From: Syncephalastrum monosporum B8922
Lineage: Eukaryota; Mucoromycota; Mucoromycetes; Mucorales; Syncephalastraceae
NCBI GenBank assembly: GCA_000697355.1
Contig: JNEN01000790.1
Span: 1 to 36,256 of the forward strand
Length of the DNA stretch: 36,256 nucleotides
Direction of reading: 5' to 3'
Shown here: piece by piece, positions 1 through 10,609 of the stretch
Layout of the letters: every line of letters starts with the position of its first letter
Numbering within the stretch: position 1 is the stretch's first letter
Notes under the pieces: model-generated
What the model was told of the DNA's origin: nothing
Seen by the model: only the letters and a program-made list of their open reading frames with translations
Databases searched by the model: none
Translations under genes and position numbers: made by a program

Positions 1-275
1 CGCGCGTTTTTTTTTTTTTTTTTTTTTGCATGGTAGCATTAGGAGACCATCTGTTGTTTCCTTTGTACCTGATCATCCTCTAACAAAGTAGAAAGGAGGG
101 GTTCCAGGACTGTCACCGATAGTAAGAAAAAAAAAGGTGTCTCGAGCGCGCGCCAGTCATTACACACTATAAAAAGGTCGCCTTGATGGACTAAAATTGC
201 CAATCATCCTTTCCTTCACTTTGTATAACACCGTATACTTTCTCTCGCGCACACGCACAAAAGTCAATACCAGAA
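1..275. other. Promoter and leader of the first gene
   Basis: No coding sequence is visible. The stretch opens with a run of about 21 T at 7-27. A TATA element lies at 168-175, and the first coding ATG is at 276. The region between is pyrimidine-rich, as in fungal leaders. There is no sign of another gene, although the window edge could cut one. Confidence 0.5.
168..175 (+). promoter_or_regulatory. TATA box of the 276-1298 gene
   Basis: TATAAAAA lies about 108 nt before the ATG at 276, a usual spacing for a fungal TATA-containing promoter. The start site itself cannot be seen. Confidence 0.5.
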
Positions 276-1298
276 ATGCATACCATCTCCAAGGTAAGTC
301 CGAGACAGCATGGCTATTTGAGCTGAGGAAGACTCACACAGCAAACTCCATTATAGAGCCCACATGAGACCCTCGTCTCTGTCATGAAGCTGTGCGTGTA
401 TGGTCTAGACCTGCATTTGAGTCAGATCACAGCTGCTCTCTGTGGCCACCGTCTGCTGCATAGCCAACCTCACCTGATGTCATATCCTTCCGTGCTCGTG
501 CCTATCCTCACCCACCTCTCCCACATCCTGAGCTACACCACGTCCCTTCCCATACTGCCCAGCCAAGCCCCCGTGCAAGGCACTCTACATGATCTGTACC
601 ATCTTCTCGACTCGCAAGAATCCCATATTGCTCTGCTCTGTGATCGGACCCATATTGAGATCAGTACCGTCCTGGCAGGCATCCTTGCTAGCGTGAGCCG
701 ATTGGCTGACGACGTACTACCTACCCAGGCGGCCGACTCCTTTGACCTGACCCAGCTCGAAGAGCTTTTACCCAGGGTCATTGCCTCAACAGAAAATGAA
801 GAGTTGAGTCAAGCCTTGACTGCTTGGCTCGATCGCCTTCGGTGTTTAGCCCAACCTCCGGCCTATGACACAGCCTTGCTTCACCCTGCAGCGGTGCTGC
901 AGGACGATGAGGTGCTCCCAGCGTATGACCCGCGCGACGCACCCACTCTCCAAGAAAAGAAAGAGACGGTTGTTGTTACTGCGTCACATCCTCGGCGGAC
1001 ACAGAGCAAGGTGCACGCGGTCATGATGAAGCTCAAGCATAAATTGGTGCGTACAAACGCGTGCAACGACAACGATGTGGTAAACATGGTGACTTTTCTG
1101 GAGTCGCGACGGCTTACCGATCAAGACTTCAGTGGACGGCAGCAGAAGACTAACTTCCTCCAGAAGCGACTATTCACTTGTCGCCGACGTGCCACTGCCA
1201 CGACCGACCAAGACGTCGCTGACTTGTATTCTACCTTGACTACCCACCTGAGCCGGACTCAGCTGCCTGACCAACGGGCTATCCTTGAGCAGCACTAA
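276..1298 (+). CDS. Hypothetical protein, about 310 aa, two exons
   Basis: I do not recognise this family. The long exon is open from 357 to the stop at 1298. An ATG at 276 can be joined to it: exon 276-293, GTAAGT donor, 63-nt intron, TAG acceptor at 354-356. The join adds 27 in-frame residues' worth of upstream codons to the internal ATG at 384, so either start is possible. The N-terminal half is leucine-rich and probably helical. The middle (near residue 200) is acidic. The C-terminal third is basic, rich in Lys and Arg, with two Cys. No signal peptide, membrane segment or catalytic motif is evident. It faces the Timeless homologue tail to tail, 135 nt apart. The reading frame is credible from its length and good TATA placement; the function is unknown. 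Confidence 0.6.
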
Positions 1299-1433
1299 TT
1301 TCATGTCTATACCACCACCTGTTTTTCTTCACGCACTTAATTTGACATACTATTGCTATTAAAATGACAAACGACCCGCATTGTACTGGACATCTTTGGA
1401 AGATATATGCGAACACCTTTTATGTATTATCCT

Positions 1434-4305
1434 CTATACACGCCTTGATTTTTCGACTATGTGGGCGTTCTTGTAGAGTGCTTCCACAATGAGAAGCGGG
1501 TGGTCCCTTAACTTTTTGAAGAATTGTCGCGTGCAATACATGATGAATTCTTCGAGTTGCCGTAACGCAGTGGTCCGTGGTAGATCATGCATCTGGCTAA
1601 GGATACGGTTAAACAGTGCTAACACTGGTAGCTTATAAAACACTGTATGAACGCCGCGTTTGACCATGATACGATGAAACATGGCTGTAATACAATGGCA
1701 AATGTGGGGCGACAGATCTTCCAGGTCATCCAGCAAGGAGCAATACACTTGCACGATGTCGAACGACACGAATTTCTATCAAGCGTGTCAATAGCCGTGT
1801 TGATCGTAAGTACTTTGTATGAGCTCTTTGTATGAGCTCTTTGTGGTTACCTTTTCAAACTGGTCAAACTTGAACTCGTGTTCGCGAACGCTGACCATAT
1901 TCTCCCGCTCTTCGTCCACTGATTCGCTGTCGCTAGCGTTATCTTCTGTAATGTCCGGTCAAAACATGAGACTGGACGACCGTGCTCGACTTACCTGAAG
2001 CTGGTGCCTTCTTCTTTCTGGTGCTATTATTCTTCTGAACGAACATGTGCTGATGCTTCTTCGAATATATCTCAACCAATTTAAGGCCAACATGGGTCAG
2101 CTGGACCACACTCTCCAAATAACTAGATCGACGTATTGAGTACCACGAGCGCTGACCAATGTTTTACATACCTTTTCGACTGCGCCTTGTAAGTTTTAAT
2201 CATATCCACAAAGATATCAAGCGTCGTCTGTTCATGATAAATGTTGCTTTGAATGTAATCTGCCGTTTCGCGGAAATCCTCGCGCGAAGCTGTTGACATT
2301 TTAGATACCAAAATGAGCTAAAGAAAAAAGAGTTAAGTTTATCGGTTCAAGGATCCTCTGGCCTTCATTTTTTTTTCTGTTTTTACCGTCTCTCGCAAGC
2401 AGTCTGCTGTCACTTGTGCTTCGAGCCAGCGCTTTTCGTCCAGCGACAAGCGTAATCGACGCAGGATCACCCGAAGCGTCCGCATATCGAAGGCACTCGC
2501 CGCATTATCGTAGTCAAAGCGGAAGTCTTCGTCTTCGTCTTCGTCTGTTTTATCTTGGTTCATGCTCTCATCCGAGGACTCGGCATTGTTCAGGGCTTGA
2601 TCGAGTTTTTTCAGCGTTTCCGACGCGCGAGAGGGTATAAGGAGCGTATCTTGATTCGGCGTGTTCTGGTTTGTGCTTTGCTGTTTTTCCTTTTCTTCCT
2701 GCTCGGCCGTTTGAAGCGCGAGCTCGTACTCAAGACAGGTCAAGAACCAATGCATATTATAGAACATGCGCGTGTAGTCCTTTTCTAGAATCTTTTGGTA
2801 CTCGCGTTCGATGTCCCTGACAAGCGACCTGAAGAAAACTGTAGGCCATTCATTTTAGAACAGAAGGGAAATATAAATCACGACAATCTTACCGTGAAAG
2901 CAGTAACGCAGAAAAGTTCGTGCAAGTGATTGGAGACAGCTGATGCTTTCTGGTGCTTGGTATGTAAAGTGGGATCGCAACTCATCCTATCATGGAAATC
3001 ATGAGCATATCTTGGTTTTTGTAAGCTATGGATCCTACCCTTTCTTTTCGTTTGACACCCACGCGGTTCTCCTTCTTGCCTGTATCGAGAATACTTCCCA
3101 AATCGGCATAGGCTGCATCTTGTCGCTGGGTGACCTTGATAGCGCCGTCCCAGCGTTTGATGGCATACATACCGCCGAACCGCGAATGGCGTGAGGGCAT
3201 GTCCCGTAGCTTCCTCCGCTTTTGACCGCTCTCAGCTTGAAGGAGGTTCGATAGGCGTTGAGAGAGGCGAGACATGTCGGCCGAGGTCTGAAAAGCTGCG
3301 GATTTCTCATAGACATCGCGAGGGTGGATGCTCTTGAGCAAGTTGTAGAATATCTCGTTCAACACAATGTTCCATTCGCTTCCTTCCGGCAGCAAACTGT
3401 TGCTTGCGACAGCGAGCAGAAGCTCCATGATTTCTGTTTTGTGGAGCCGGATCAGCAAGGTTTCCTAGGGTTAGACAGGCGTGAGTCATTTGCAGATGCC
3501 AGCGCTGGCCCGTATTGTACCTGCATGGTCGACATTTTTAGCTGGATTTCGGAGGAGACGGTCGAAGCTCTGACGTCAGGGATGGCTGTCAAGTTTCGAT
3601 AGAGATAAAAGACGAGGCGGATGATGTTCTGGTCCCGCTCTGACCGATCCCTGTCATTTGTATGAGTTGGGCGCAGAGCTTAGAAAGTGCAAGAGCCGTT
3701 ACCGATGGGGAATACAGAGTGGGTCGCGTATAAGACGAGTGACGGTCTCAAGTACGTTGGGTTGCAATAGGGCGAGTTTGTATCGTCGATAGCGATCGAG
3801 CATGTTCGGGTCGTAGTCTTCGTCTTCTGCGTCGAGGGGTTGCTCCAACGGCCATGTCATTGGCACCAACAGCTCGACTAGAGTGTCCATAATCGGTGTC
3901 AGTGCACGCTTTTCCTCTCTCAGTTTTAAATACTGTACCGCATGCCAGAATGAACCGCTCAGCAATCTCGCCGGGTTCTTTGGCGTACATTTTCAGTATA
4001 GGCACGAGATCGTTTTCAATCAAATTGAATTCGGCGAGAGCGGGTAAGGTAATGCGAGCATTGGTGATCATGTCCTGGCGAATGTGTGCCTTCAGGTCCT
4101 TCAGACACGCTGTCCTTTTGACTTTAGCCCGATGTACGACGACAAGCTACAAATGATTACCGAGTGCCTCGTCGCCGAGTGTATAGACTTGCTCGACTTG
4201 ACCGGGTGCGATCTCGCGTGCTTCATAGCCACCGAGAGCAGTACAAGTCGACAGAACCAGATTCCGTCTTCGTTCGACCTCTGCATCCAGGTCCATGCTG
4301 TCCAT
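1434..4305 (-). CDS. TOF1: Timeless/Tof1/Swi1 replication fork-protection protein
   Basis: Homologue of Timeless (human), Tof1 (budding yeast) and Swi1 (fission yeast). These proteins pair with Tipin/Csm3/Swi3 at the fork, pace the helicase and relay the S-phase checkpoint. Eleven exons on the minus strand: 4305-4161, 4109-3939, 3877-3703, 3650-3521, 3464-3039, 2986-2893, 2838-2387, 2317-2172, 2122-1995, 1945-1851, 1775-1434. All junctions keep phase and give 767 aa. Family signatures include GDEALACLKDLK near the N-terminus, VELLVPMTWPLE, the hallmark RHSRFGG at residues 300-306, the block RTFLRYCFHVFFRSLVRDIE, and the late block ITAMFHRIMVKRG. An Asp/Glu-rich stretch lies in the exon 2387-2838. 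At 767 aa it is shorter than human Timeless (about 1,200) and ends soon after the last conserved block, so the C-terminal extension is missing or short. It is divergent from the SGNH esterase gene. Confidence 0.93.
1776..1850 (-). other. Last intron of TOF1, with a short tandem repeat
   Basis: This 75-nt intron has donor GTAACC and acceptor ATAG. It contains two adjacent copies of a 14-nt unit (tatgagctctttg plus one base) at about 1818-1845. The repeat lies wholly in the intron and does not disturb the frame. Confidence 0.6.
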
Positions 4306-4344
4306 TTTATAAGCAGAAAATCAAGCAAAAAGGGGAAAAGCTGA

Positions 4345-4404
4345 ACGCGTGCAGAGAACGCGCTGTCCCGCGTATCAAATTTTATTTCAGTGCGCGCCGA
4401 CGCG
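4345..4404. promoter_or_regulatory. Cluster of MCB-like ACGCG boxes between TOF1 and the esterase gene
   Basis: Four ACGCG/CGCGT cores lie within 60 nt: ACGCGT at 4345-4350, ACGCG at 4358-4362, CGCGT at 4369-4373 and ACGCG at 4400-4404. They lie 40-100 nt upstream of the TOF1 ATG. ACGCGT is the MluI cell-cycle box bound by MBF (Mbp1-Swi6) at G1/S genes, which include replication-fork genes in yeasts. Control of TOF1 is inferred from position and gene class. Confidence 0.5.
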
Positions 4405-4728
4405 CGCCCATATCTTCGGGTTTAAGAGCAGGATACAGTATCGTACAAAGGCTTTACAAGGAAAAACACCAGCTCCGTGCTCACCGGGAGGTGAAGGTAG
4501 CTATACTAGTATCGTCTGTATATTCTTGAGCCATAATGTAATATCATCTGCAAGACTGACAAGTGTACATACACCATCGCGGAAAGGTGCAAGTACGATA
4601 CCTTGTTTACCGAAGACGGTGGTGGCACAAGGATGGTCCCGAGGTATCCAGGCACGACCAATTCTGTTTCTTTCTCATATTTTCTCACTTCACCTTTTAC
4701 TTGCAGCACGTTTTACACAAACATAGAA

Positions 4729-4904
4729 ATGCAGCGTCTACATCCATTTTGCTTAGCAGCCATTGTATCTGGAGCGCTGCATGGCGTGGGCGCGGTTCCC
4801 CAGCAGGCTTTCTTCCCTCACAATAGCATCACATCAAGAGCCCCTTTCTGTTGGAGCAGTATTGACACGGTGTGAGCAAATGAGATGAATGACTTGGTGC
4901 TCCC

Positions 4905-4937
<33 letters not shown>

Positions 4938-6199
4938 GGCTTCATATCATATAGACATACTTATCCATTTACGTTGTCATGTTAGATTTGCATTCGGTGA
5001 CTCGTATACCAACATTGTAGGCGAATATGGCTCGATTTGGACCTGGGATCACTTTTACAAAGAAGACACGGTCTTGCGTAATCCGATTATTCGAGACGCT
5101 GTAAAGAGAAGAAAGCAAGTCTTATACTGAAACTACGTGGCTCATCATAGCGACCCTAGTCAACGGCCAGCGGACCCAACTGGATAGAATACCTGACGGG
5201 CTGCCTTGAAGGGCTGCCTCAAAAGTGCACCCCTTCGCTGTTTGATCTTGCCTACGGGGGTGCGACCGTCGACGGCTCGCTTATCCCGCCCGTCTTCTCT
5301 CACATTCGCGATCTCAAAGCTCAGATTCAGGAATGGCAAACGTTTATAAAACCTGCCGTGTCCTGGTCTACAGACAGCACCTTGGCCATTGTTTGGATTG
5401 GGTATGGTCTATGGCTTGCAGTCGACTTCACTTATAGACCGATTTTCAATCATACAGCATCAACGACGTTTCAAACTCGCGCCAAATGACTGATCAGGCA
5501 AGGCAGACAAGCAGGGTTTTGCGGATGATCTCATATGTGTAACCTCTACAGGACCTGACTTTTGCTGACGAAGTCCGTCTCTATATGGAGGTCTTCCAGG
5601 TCTACATCAATCAGCTCGTAAGCACAAGGCAAACATGCATACCGAGCACAACTCATTATACTGTAAACATTTTAAAGGATATCCTATACGAAGAGGGTAT
5701 GCGGCAATTTATGCTACTCAACGTACCTCCCATGGACCGTGCTCCGAGTGATAAACCGCATGCCCCTTGGTTCCGTCAAGCCATCGCTATATACAATGCT
5801 CTTCAGAAACATTATCTGAAGAGATTTGGCCGTACGCACAAGGATGCGCGTATCCTGACGGTGGATGCACATGCCTACTTTGAATCTTATCTAGATCATG
5901 CCAATGCTTATGGCTTCAAAGACATTGACACTTTCTGTGGGAGCACGGGCGACCCGTGCCTTCCACGCTACCAGTAAGTTCACTAGTAAGCTGGAGTATG
6001 CGCTTGCTTACATGTGGATTGTGATAGATACTTTTGGAACAGTAAGTGCTGCACCAGTCATGGATTTATAAGCTTAAGAATGCAATAATGTGTATTATAC
6101 ATAGACGGCGCTCATCCCACATATCCAGTCCACGAATTACTAGCTAACGACATACGCGAACGCGAGCTGGAGGGATTCAGCAGCTGTAATGCCCATTAG
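4729..6199 (+). CDS. Secreted SGNH/GDSL-type esterase (CE16-like)
   Basis: Predicted extracellular esterase of the GDSL/SGNH fold, resembling fungal acetylesterases. Eight exons: 4729-4871, 4986-5100, 5160-5401, 5458-5497, 5552-5617, 5678-5973, 6028-6041, 6105-6199; 336 aa in phase throughout. A signal peptide covers about residues 1-23. The block I motif FGDSYT holds the nucleophile Ser54. The GGA turn of block II follows SGPNWIEYLTG. Block III is GINDVSN with Asn169. Block V is WNNGAHPTYPVHE with His309. The canonical acid of the DxxH motif is Asn306 here. The intron after 5497 uses a GC donor (CAG|GCAAGG), and exon 7 is only 14 nt. Intron 1 carries an AT microsatellite. The natural substrate (an acetyl-ester polysaccharide is likely) cannot be read from sequence. 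Confidence 0.87.
4903..4938. repeat. AT microsatellite in esterase intron 1
   Basis: An alternating (AT)n tract is flanked by ATAC and GTAT, making a palindrome-like AT repeat. It lies inside the 114-nt intron 4872-4985. It is likely length-polymorphic and has no visible coding effect. Confidence 0.8.
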
Positions 6200-7020
6200 A
6201 TATGATAGTGATACAGTATCACAGTCAAAAACATACGGATGCTCTTGCAAGCAAATAACGGAATAAACGGTGTATCTGCAAGATCGAAACTCTTGCTGAG
6301 CGTCCGAATAAAAGTCATGTGAGAGAAATATGCGTATCTCTAGCTTATTCTGCGCCTCGCCTTGACCCATGACAGGAGGACCCTGCATTTGAAGATATCA
6401 AGCTGCAACAATACCCGAAAAAGCAAGCAATCCGAGGATGGCAGGACACAGACTGTGGGGCGTGAAAAGATAATAATTCAGAACAGAGTTTAATCTATTA
6501 TCATGACTTTAGAGATAACGGATATATTCAGTGATCAGAGTGGTAGGGTGGAACGTTGATCGCCAAATGGTTGTAACAAAACGCGCGATACCAAATCAGG
6601 TAACATAGGCATCACCATGACAACAAGAAAAGGAAAAAAGTAAAAAAGGGACTCTTTTACCATGACATACATCACGATTGAGGGAGAGAAAGGACATAAA
6701 GGAGCTGTGCGAGTGTTGTATTGACATATGCTGGAGGAAGACTCGTACATCACCCCTTAAAGTGAAACCAACTCTACCCTATAGTGATCGCTGTTGGAGT
6801 CAGTAGAGCACCATGGCCAGTGGGCCTTGCAGTGGATGGCCTCCTTTGATGGGTCTGCGCACATGATCATGCTAGACTGCATTTGATACACGGCGTGGAT
6901 ATTGTTGGGTTGAAACGGCCAGGGTGACAGTAAGAGTGCCCAACCTTTTTTAAATTCACGTGCAATTTCAAATTGGCCAATTTTATTAATGCAGCACGCC
7001 CGACCTCGCTTGCTTTCCCA
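6200..7020. other. Intergenic region between the esterase and lipase genes
   Basis: I see no gene in these 821 nt. Open frames on either strand are short and show no codon pattern or family motif. A CCAAT palindrome near the right edge is listed separately. The sequence holds the 3' end of the esterase transcript and the lipase promoter. Confidence 0.6.
6971..6982. promoter_or_regulatory. Palindromic CCAAT element before the lipase gene
   Basis: AATTGGCCAATT is a perfect 12-nt palindrome holding CCAAT on both strands, 38 nt before the ATG at 7021. CCAAT is the binding core of the HAP/NF-Y complex. It is unusually close to the start codon, so it may lie in the core promoter or leader. Confidence 0.35.
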
Positions 7021-8867
7021 ATGCCTTTCTCTATACCCATCCTCGATCGCCTTTCTTTCCGTGACTACCAGGGGTATGCATTTCGGGTCCTGCTTGTCGC
7101 TTGAAGAGAGCTCACCAGAGTGGCTAGGTTGTTGCTGACCGTTTTCTTTTTCGGCTTCGAAAATGTCGTCCGGTTGATTGTGACAATCTTACCTTCGTTT
7201 GTCATTAATGCGATTGATGCCTTCATTGCCAGGTAAGATGCCTCTGAAGCTTATTGCGAGGCTAACAAAAGGGTAGTGCGTTTCCTTGGCTCTCCAAGTT
7301 GCAGAACGCACCGCATGTGAGCCCGCTCGAGAAGGCTGAGTCCTTTGAAGTGATGCTCCGCTTCTGGTAATAGTTGATAACGCGGAACGCATGATAATGA
7401 TGGATCACCCACTCAACCAAAGTATATGAGACAGGAAACGATATGAGCTCGAGCAGCATCTGGTCCGAACCCGGGACGATTATCTCCTCTGTGTGCATCG
7501 TATCCCGGGCGTGATCAAAGACGCAGAGTCAGCCGCGAACTTGCCCATCGAGAGCTTTGAAAAATCCGCGCGAGGCAAGGGCATTCATATCACGGACAAC
7601 CTCAAGTTCTTCGACAAGCAGTTTCCGCCCATTCCAAAGGGTCATCGAAAACCCGTCGTTTTGCTTTATCACGGTTTCTTGATGTCTTCCGAAGTGTGGA
7701 TCTGCAACGTCGATGAATACCGCAACTTGCCTTTTCTGCTCGCTGCCAAAGGCTATGACGTCTGGCTCGGTAACGCCCGTGGCAACAAATACAGCCAAAC
7801 TCATCTCTGGCGCAATCCCCGCCATCAAGCATTTTGGGAATTCTCACTCAACGAATTTGCCATGGTCGACTTGCCTGATGTGGTGGACGTAAGTCTTTTT
7901 CTTTTCTCCTATCTTTATTTTTATGGTCATATCTTAATTTCAAGCATCTAGCACATCTTACGAGAAACGGGCGCTCCTACATTGACCTACATTGGCTTTT
8001 CACAAGGCACAGCCCAAGCGTTTGCAGGCCTATCTGTCAACTCGGATCTATGCCGTAAAATCAACCTGTTTATTGCTCTTGCACCGGCCACAACCCCAAA
8101 AGGGTTGCATCATCCGCTTATCGACGCATTCGTCAAGGCCACGCCATCTGTCATCTACCTTCTATTTGGCCGAAAAACTCCACTTAAACTTGCCCTGTTC
8201 TGGCAGCGCATCATCTCGCCACCCATGTTTGTCAAGTTGATTGACGGTAGCGTGGGGTTCCTCTTTGGTTGGACGGGTCGCAACATGTCGGCCAGTCAAA
8301 AGTTGGTTAGTTACCAGCATTTGTACAGCCTGACCAGCGTTAAATCACTGGTGGTAAGCTCAGACGGCTAAATGCAGCACAGCGTTACTAAAAGCATCTA
8401 TGAAGCACTGGTTTCAAATCATACGTACTGGCATGTTCCAGATGTATGATGAAATGCCTAGCCGCTTGCCCTATCACACGTCAAATGTGGTGATGGATCA
8501 TGTCCCACCCAAGTTCCCGACCAAGCAGATCAAGACCCCGATAGCTATTTTTTATGGTGGATCCGATTCGCTCGTTGACTTTGATGTGCTCTCGGCTGAT
8601 CTGCCACATCCTCTCGCCTATGTCAAGGCTGTCGAGCGCTGGGAGCATCTGGATTTCCTGTGGGCTGAAGGCATCGAGAAAGTTGTGTTTCCTGATATCT
8701 TGAAATTGTTGAATCACTTTAACCCGCCCGTGGACGGCAAGCCTAAAATGCTCATCGACACAGTCCATCGGTGGAGCGAGATTGACCGGCCCTCGAGCAT
8801 CACCAGCGAAGGCAGCTCTTCTGATCAGGCGGACAAGAAGCTGTCAGAGGAAGCTATTCTAGACTGA
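7021..8867 (+). CDS. Membrane-anchored acid lipase / steryl ester hydrolase family protein
   Basis: Alpha/beta hydrolase of the lysosomal acid lipase family that includes the yeast steryl ester hydrolases Tgl1, Yeh1 and Yeh2, which release sterols and fatty acids from lipid-droplet esters. Six exons: 7021-7073, 7119-7232, 7277-7366, 7435-7888, 7952-8353, 8406-8867; 524 aa. A hydrophobic segment at about residues 19-45 is the expected N-terminal membrane anchor. Further family features are LVRTRDDYLLCVHRIPG, the oxyanion-loop motif LLYHGFLMSSEVW, and LGNARGNKYSQ. The nucleophile Ser254 sits in GFSQG, Asp425 in YGGSD and His452 in WEHLD, so the triad is intact. The C-terminal tail is Ser-rich and polar. 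Introns 1 and 2 are very short (45 and 44 nt). Lipid-droplet or plasma-membrane location is inferred from the family. Confidence 0.92.
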
Positions 8868-8946
8868 CAAATCGTTGTACAAATAGTATAAGAAATGAGG
8901 AAGTTACAAAATATATTTACTAGAAAGGATACTAGGAGCTTGCTTT
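8868..8946. other. Tail-to-tail gap between lipase and KCH1
   Basis: Only 79 nt separate the two stop codons. The region is AT-rich and must hold both poly(A) sites, or the transcripts overlap. No separate terminator is seen. Confidence 0.7.
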
Positions 8947-10609
8947 CTAAAAGTAGCCCGAGTAGGGAGAGTTGCTACCATAGGATCCGTGGACAGGGCC
9001 AGCTGCACGGTGTCCAGGTAACGAAGGGGACGGCTGCTGATGAGGTGTTTGCGGAACAGGGCTATCATATATCTGCTGCTGATAGTTCATGGACGGCGTG
9101 GAGGGAACTTGGGGTGTCTGCTGATGATGGGGATAAGGGGACTGCATCTCAAAGTAGGATGCGTCACTCTGCTCATAGGTGGGCGGATGATAGTTATGAC
9201 TGATCTGTGGGACGGGAGGCACTGCTGAGCTGTAGTAGTCATATGACCTGTCCGTGTATGCTCGACGTGGTGGCGGAGGATTATAAGGTGACGTGGGATA
9301 TGCGGGTTCGCTATATGGCGTGCGTGGAGGCTCACTGTAAGGCGTTCGCGGGGCCTCGCTGTAAGGCGTCCGCGGTGTACCGATGGCGACCTTGTTGGAC
9401 GCACTATTGCTGGAACCGTGCAGCAAAGTAGAATGGTCATCATCCAGGTCGTAGGACATGTGCTCTTCTTGAACTGGGTCCATGGCAGCGGCCAGTTTCT
9501 CAGCTTCCTGCTCTTTTTTGGTGGGCTTTTTCTTGTTGTTGTTCTTTTCCTGCGCACGCAGTCGCTTTTGCCGCTGTTTCTCAAGGATCTCGGTGATACG
9601 CTTATCGATCTTGTGGCAGCAGTATTCTTTCAAGTTGCCCTGGATACGCATAAACACGGGGACGTATAGGACACAAGCGATACCAAGGTCAATGATATTA
9701 AGGCACCACAGCAGACAGGTGAAACTCATGGAAATCAAGGCGACGCGTTGCGGCCAGTCAGCGCCATAGACGTTCCAGTCGGTATCGAGGTGGAAGCCGC
9801 CATCTTTGGCTGTCCAGGCTGATTTGAGAAGGGCGTACACGGTGATACCAGCAATGATCTGTCGGGGACCTTGGGCAAATAGTAATCGTTTCCAACCTGC
9901 ATTGCGCAATGTTGCCCGTTATTATCCCAATATATATACATTGTCTGCACTCATGTACCTTTAAGAGTGTAAAACACATAAAAGGCCCACATGTCGTTGC
10001 GTTTCCGAGAACTGTTGATCTTGCGGAATAAGCAGAACTTGGAGAAACTACGCGCCGAGTAGTAGCGATAGGCCATCACGTTGGTGACTCCCAACGACAC
10101 GTCCCGCGTACGAACCGCTGCGCGTGCTTTCCAGGTGTCCCAGGCGAGCAACAGAAATGACAGAATGATGCAGCCGACAAAGATCCATTTGCTGATATTG
10201 AAAGGAATCTTGGGTGGGGTGGACAACGACCAACGCTGTTGAATGAAATGCATATCAGTGCACAGATTATTTGTGTAAAAATAGTCTACTTGCGTCGAAG
10301 GCCAGCAAGGTCACTGTGGTCCAAATATCAGCGAGATAGACTAGGGTGGAGATCATAATGGTGCACCACAATATCAGGTATCTAATGTCCTGGACCCGTC
10401 AGCGAAAGGGCCGTATTAGCGTCAAATGATGCTTACCGAAGGCAGTTGTAAAAGGACGTCCTTCGAAACTCTTCGACATCAAGGTAATCGAATTTATGGT
10501 CAGGAACAAGCTCGCGTTTCCATTTCGGGCCCTTCTGGATCTGGATAAATTGGCTCGCACGTTGCTGGATGATACGACTCGTGCGCTTGGCCGACCGGCC
10601 ATTTGGCAT
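8947..10609 (-). CDS. KCH1: Kch1-family potassium-transport-associated membrane protein
   Basis: Member of the fungal Kch1/Prm6 family, linked in yeast to low-affinity K+ influx and activation of calcium signalling. Four exons: 10609-10437, 10381-10294, 10235-9959, 9896-8947; 495 aa. The N-terminus is basic and cytosolic, then comes FDYLDVEEFRRTS. Hydrophobic segments lie at about residues 59-87, 104-123, 190-207 and 229-260. The family motif EYCCHKIDKRI is at about 270-280. It is followed by a Lys-rich coiled stretch and a long disordered Pro/Tyr/Ser/Gln tail. The tail has three PRTPYSE repeats. The second intron starts with GC (GAC|GCAAGT): only this donor joins LLAFD to RWSLSTPPK in frame. 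The leader is strongly pyrimidine-rich on the coding strand. Family assignment is good; channel activity is inferred. Confidence 0.85.
9307..9375 (-). repeat. 24-nt coding repeat in the KCH1 tail
   Basis: Three consecutive copies of an eight-residue unit, PRTPYSE followed by A or P, lie at about residues 354-376. The TP and SE steps are possible proline-directed or acidic kinase sites. The copies differ slightly at DNA level, as expected for a coding minisatellite. Confidence 0.8.
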
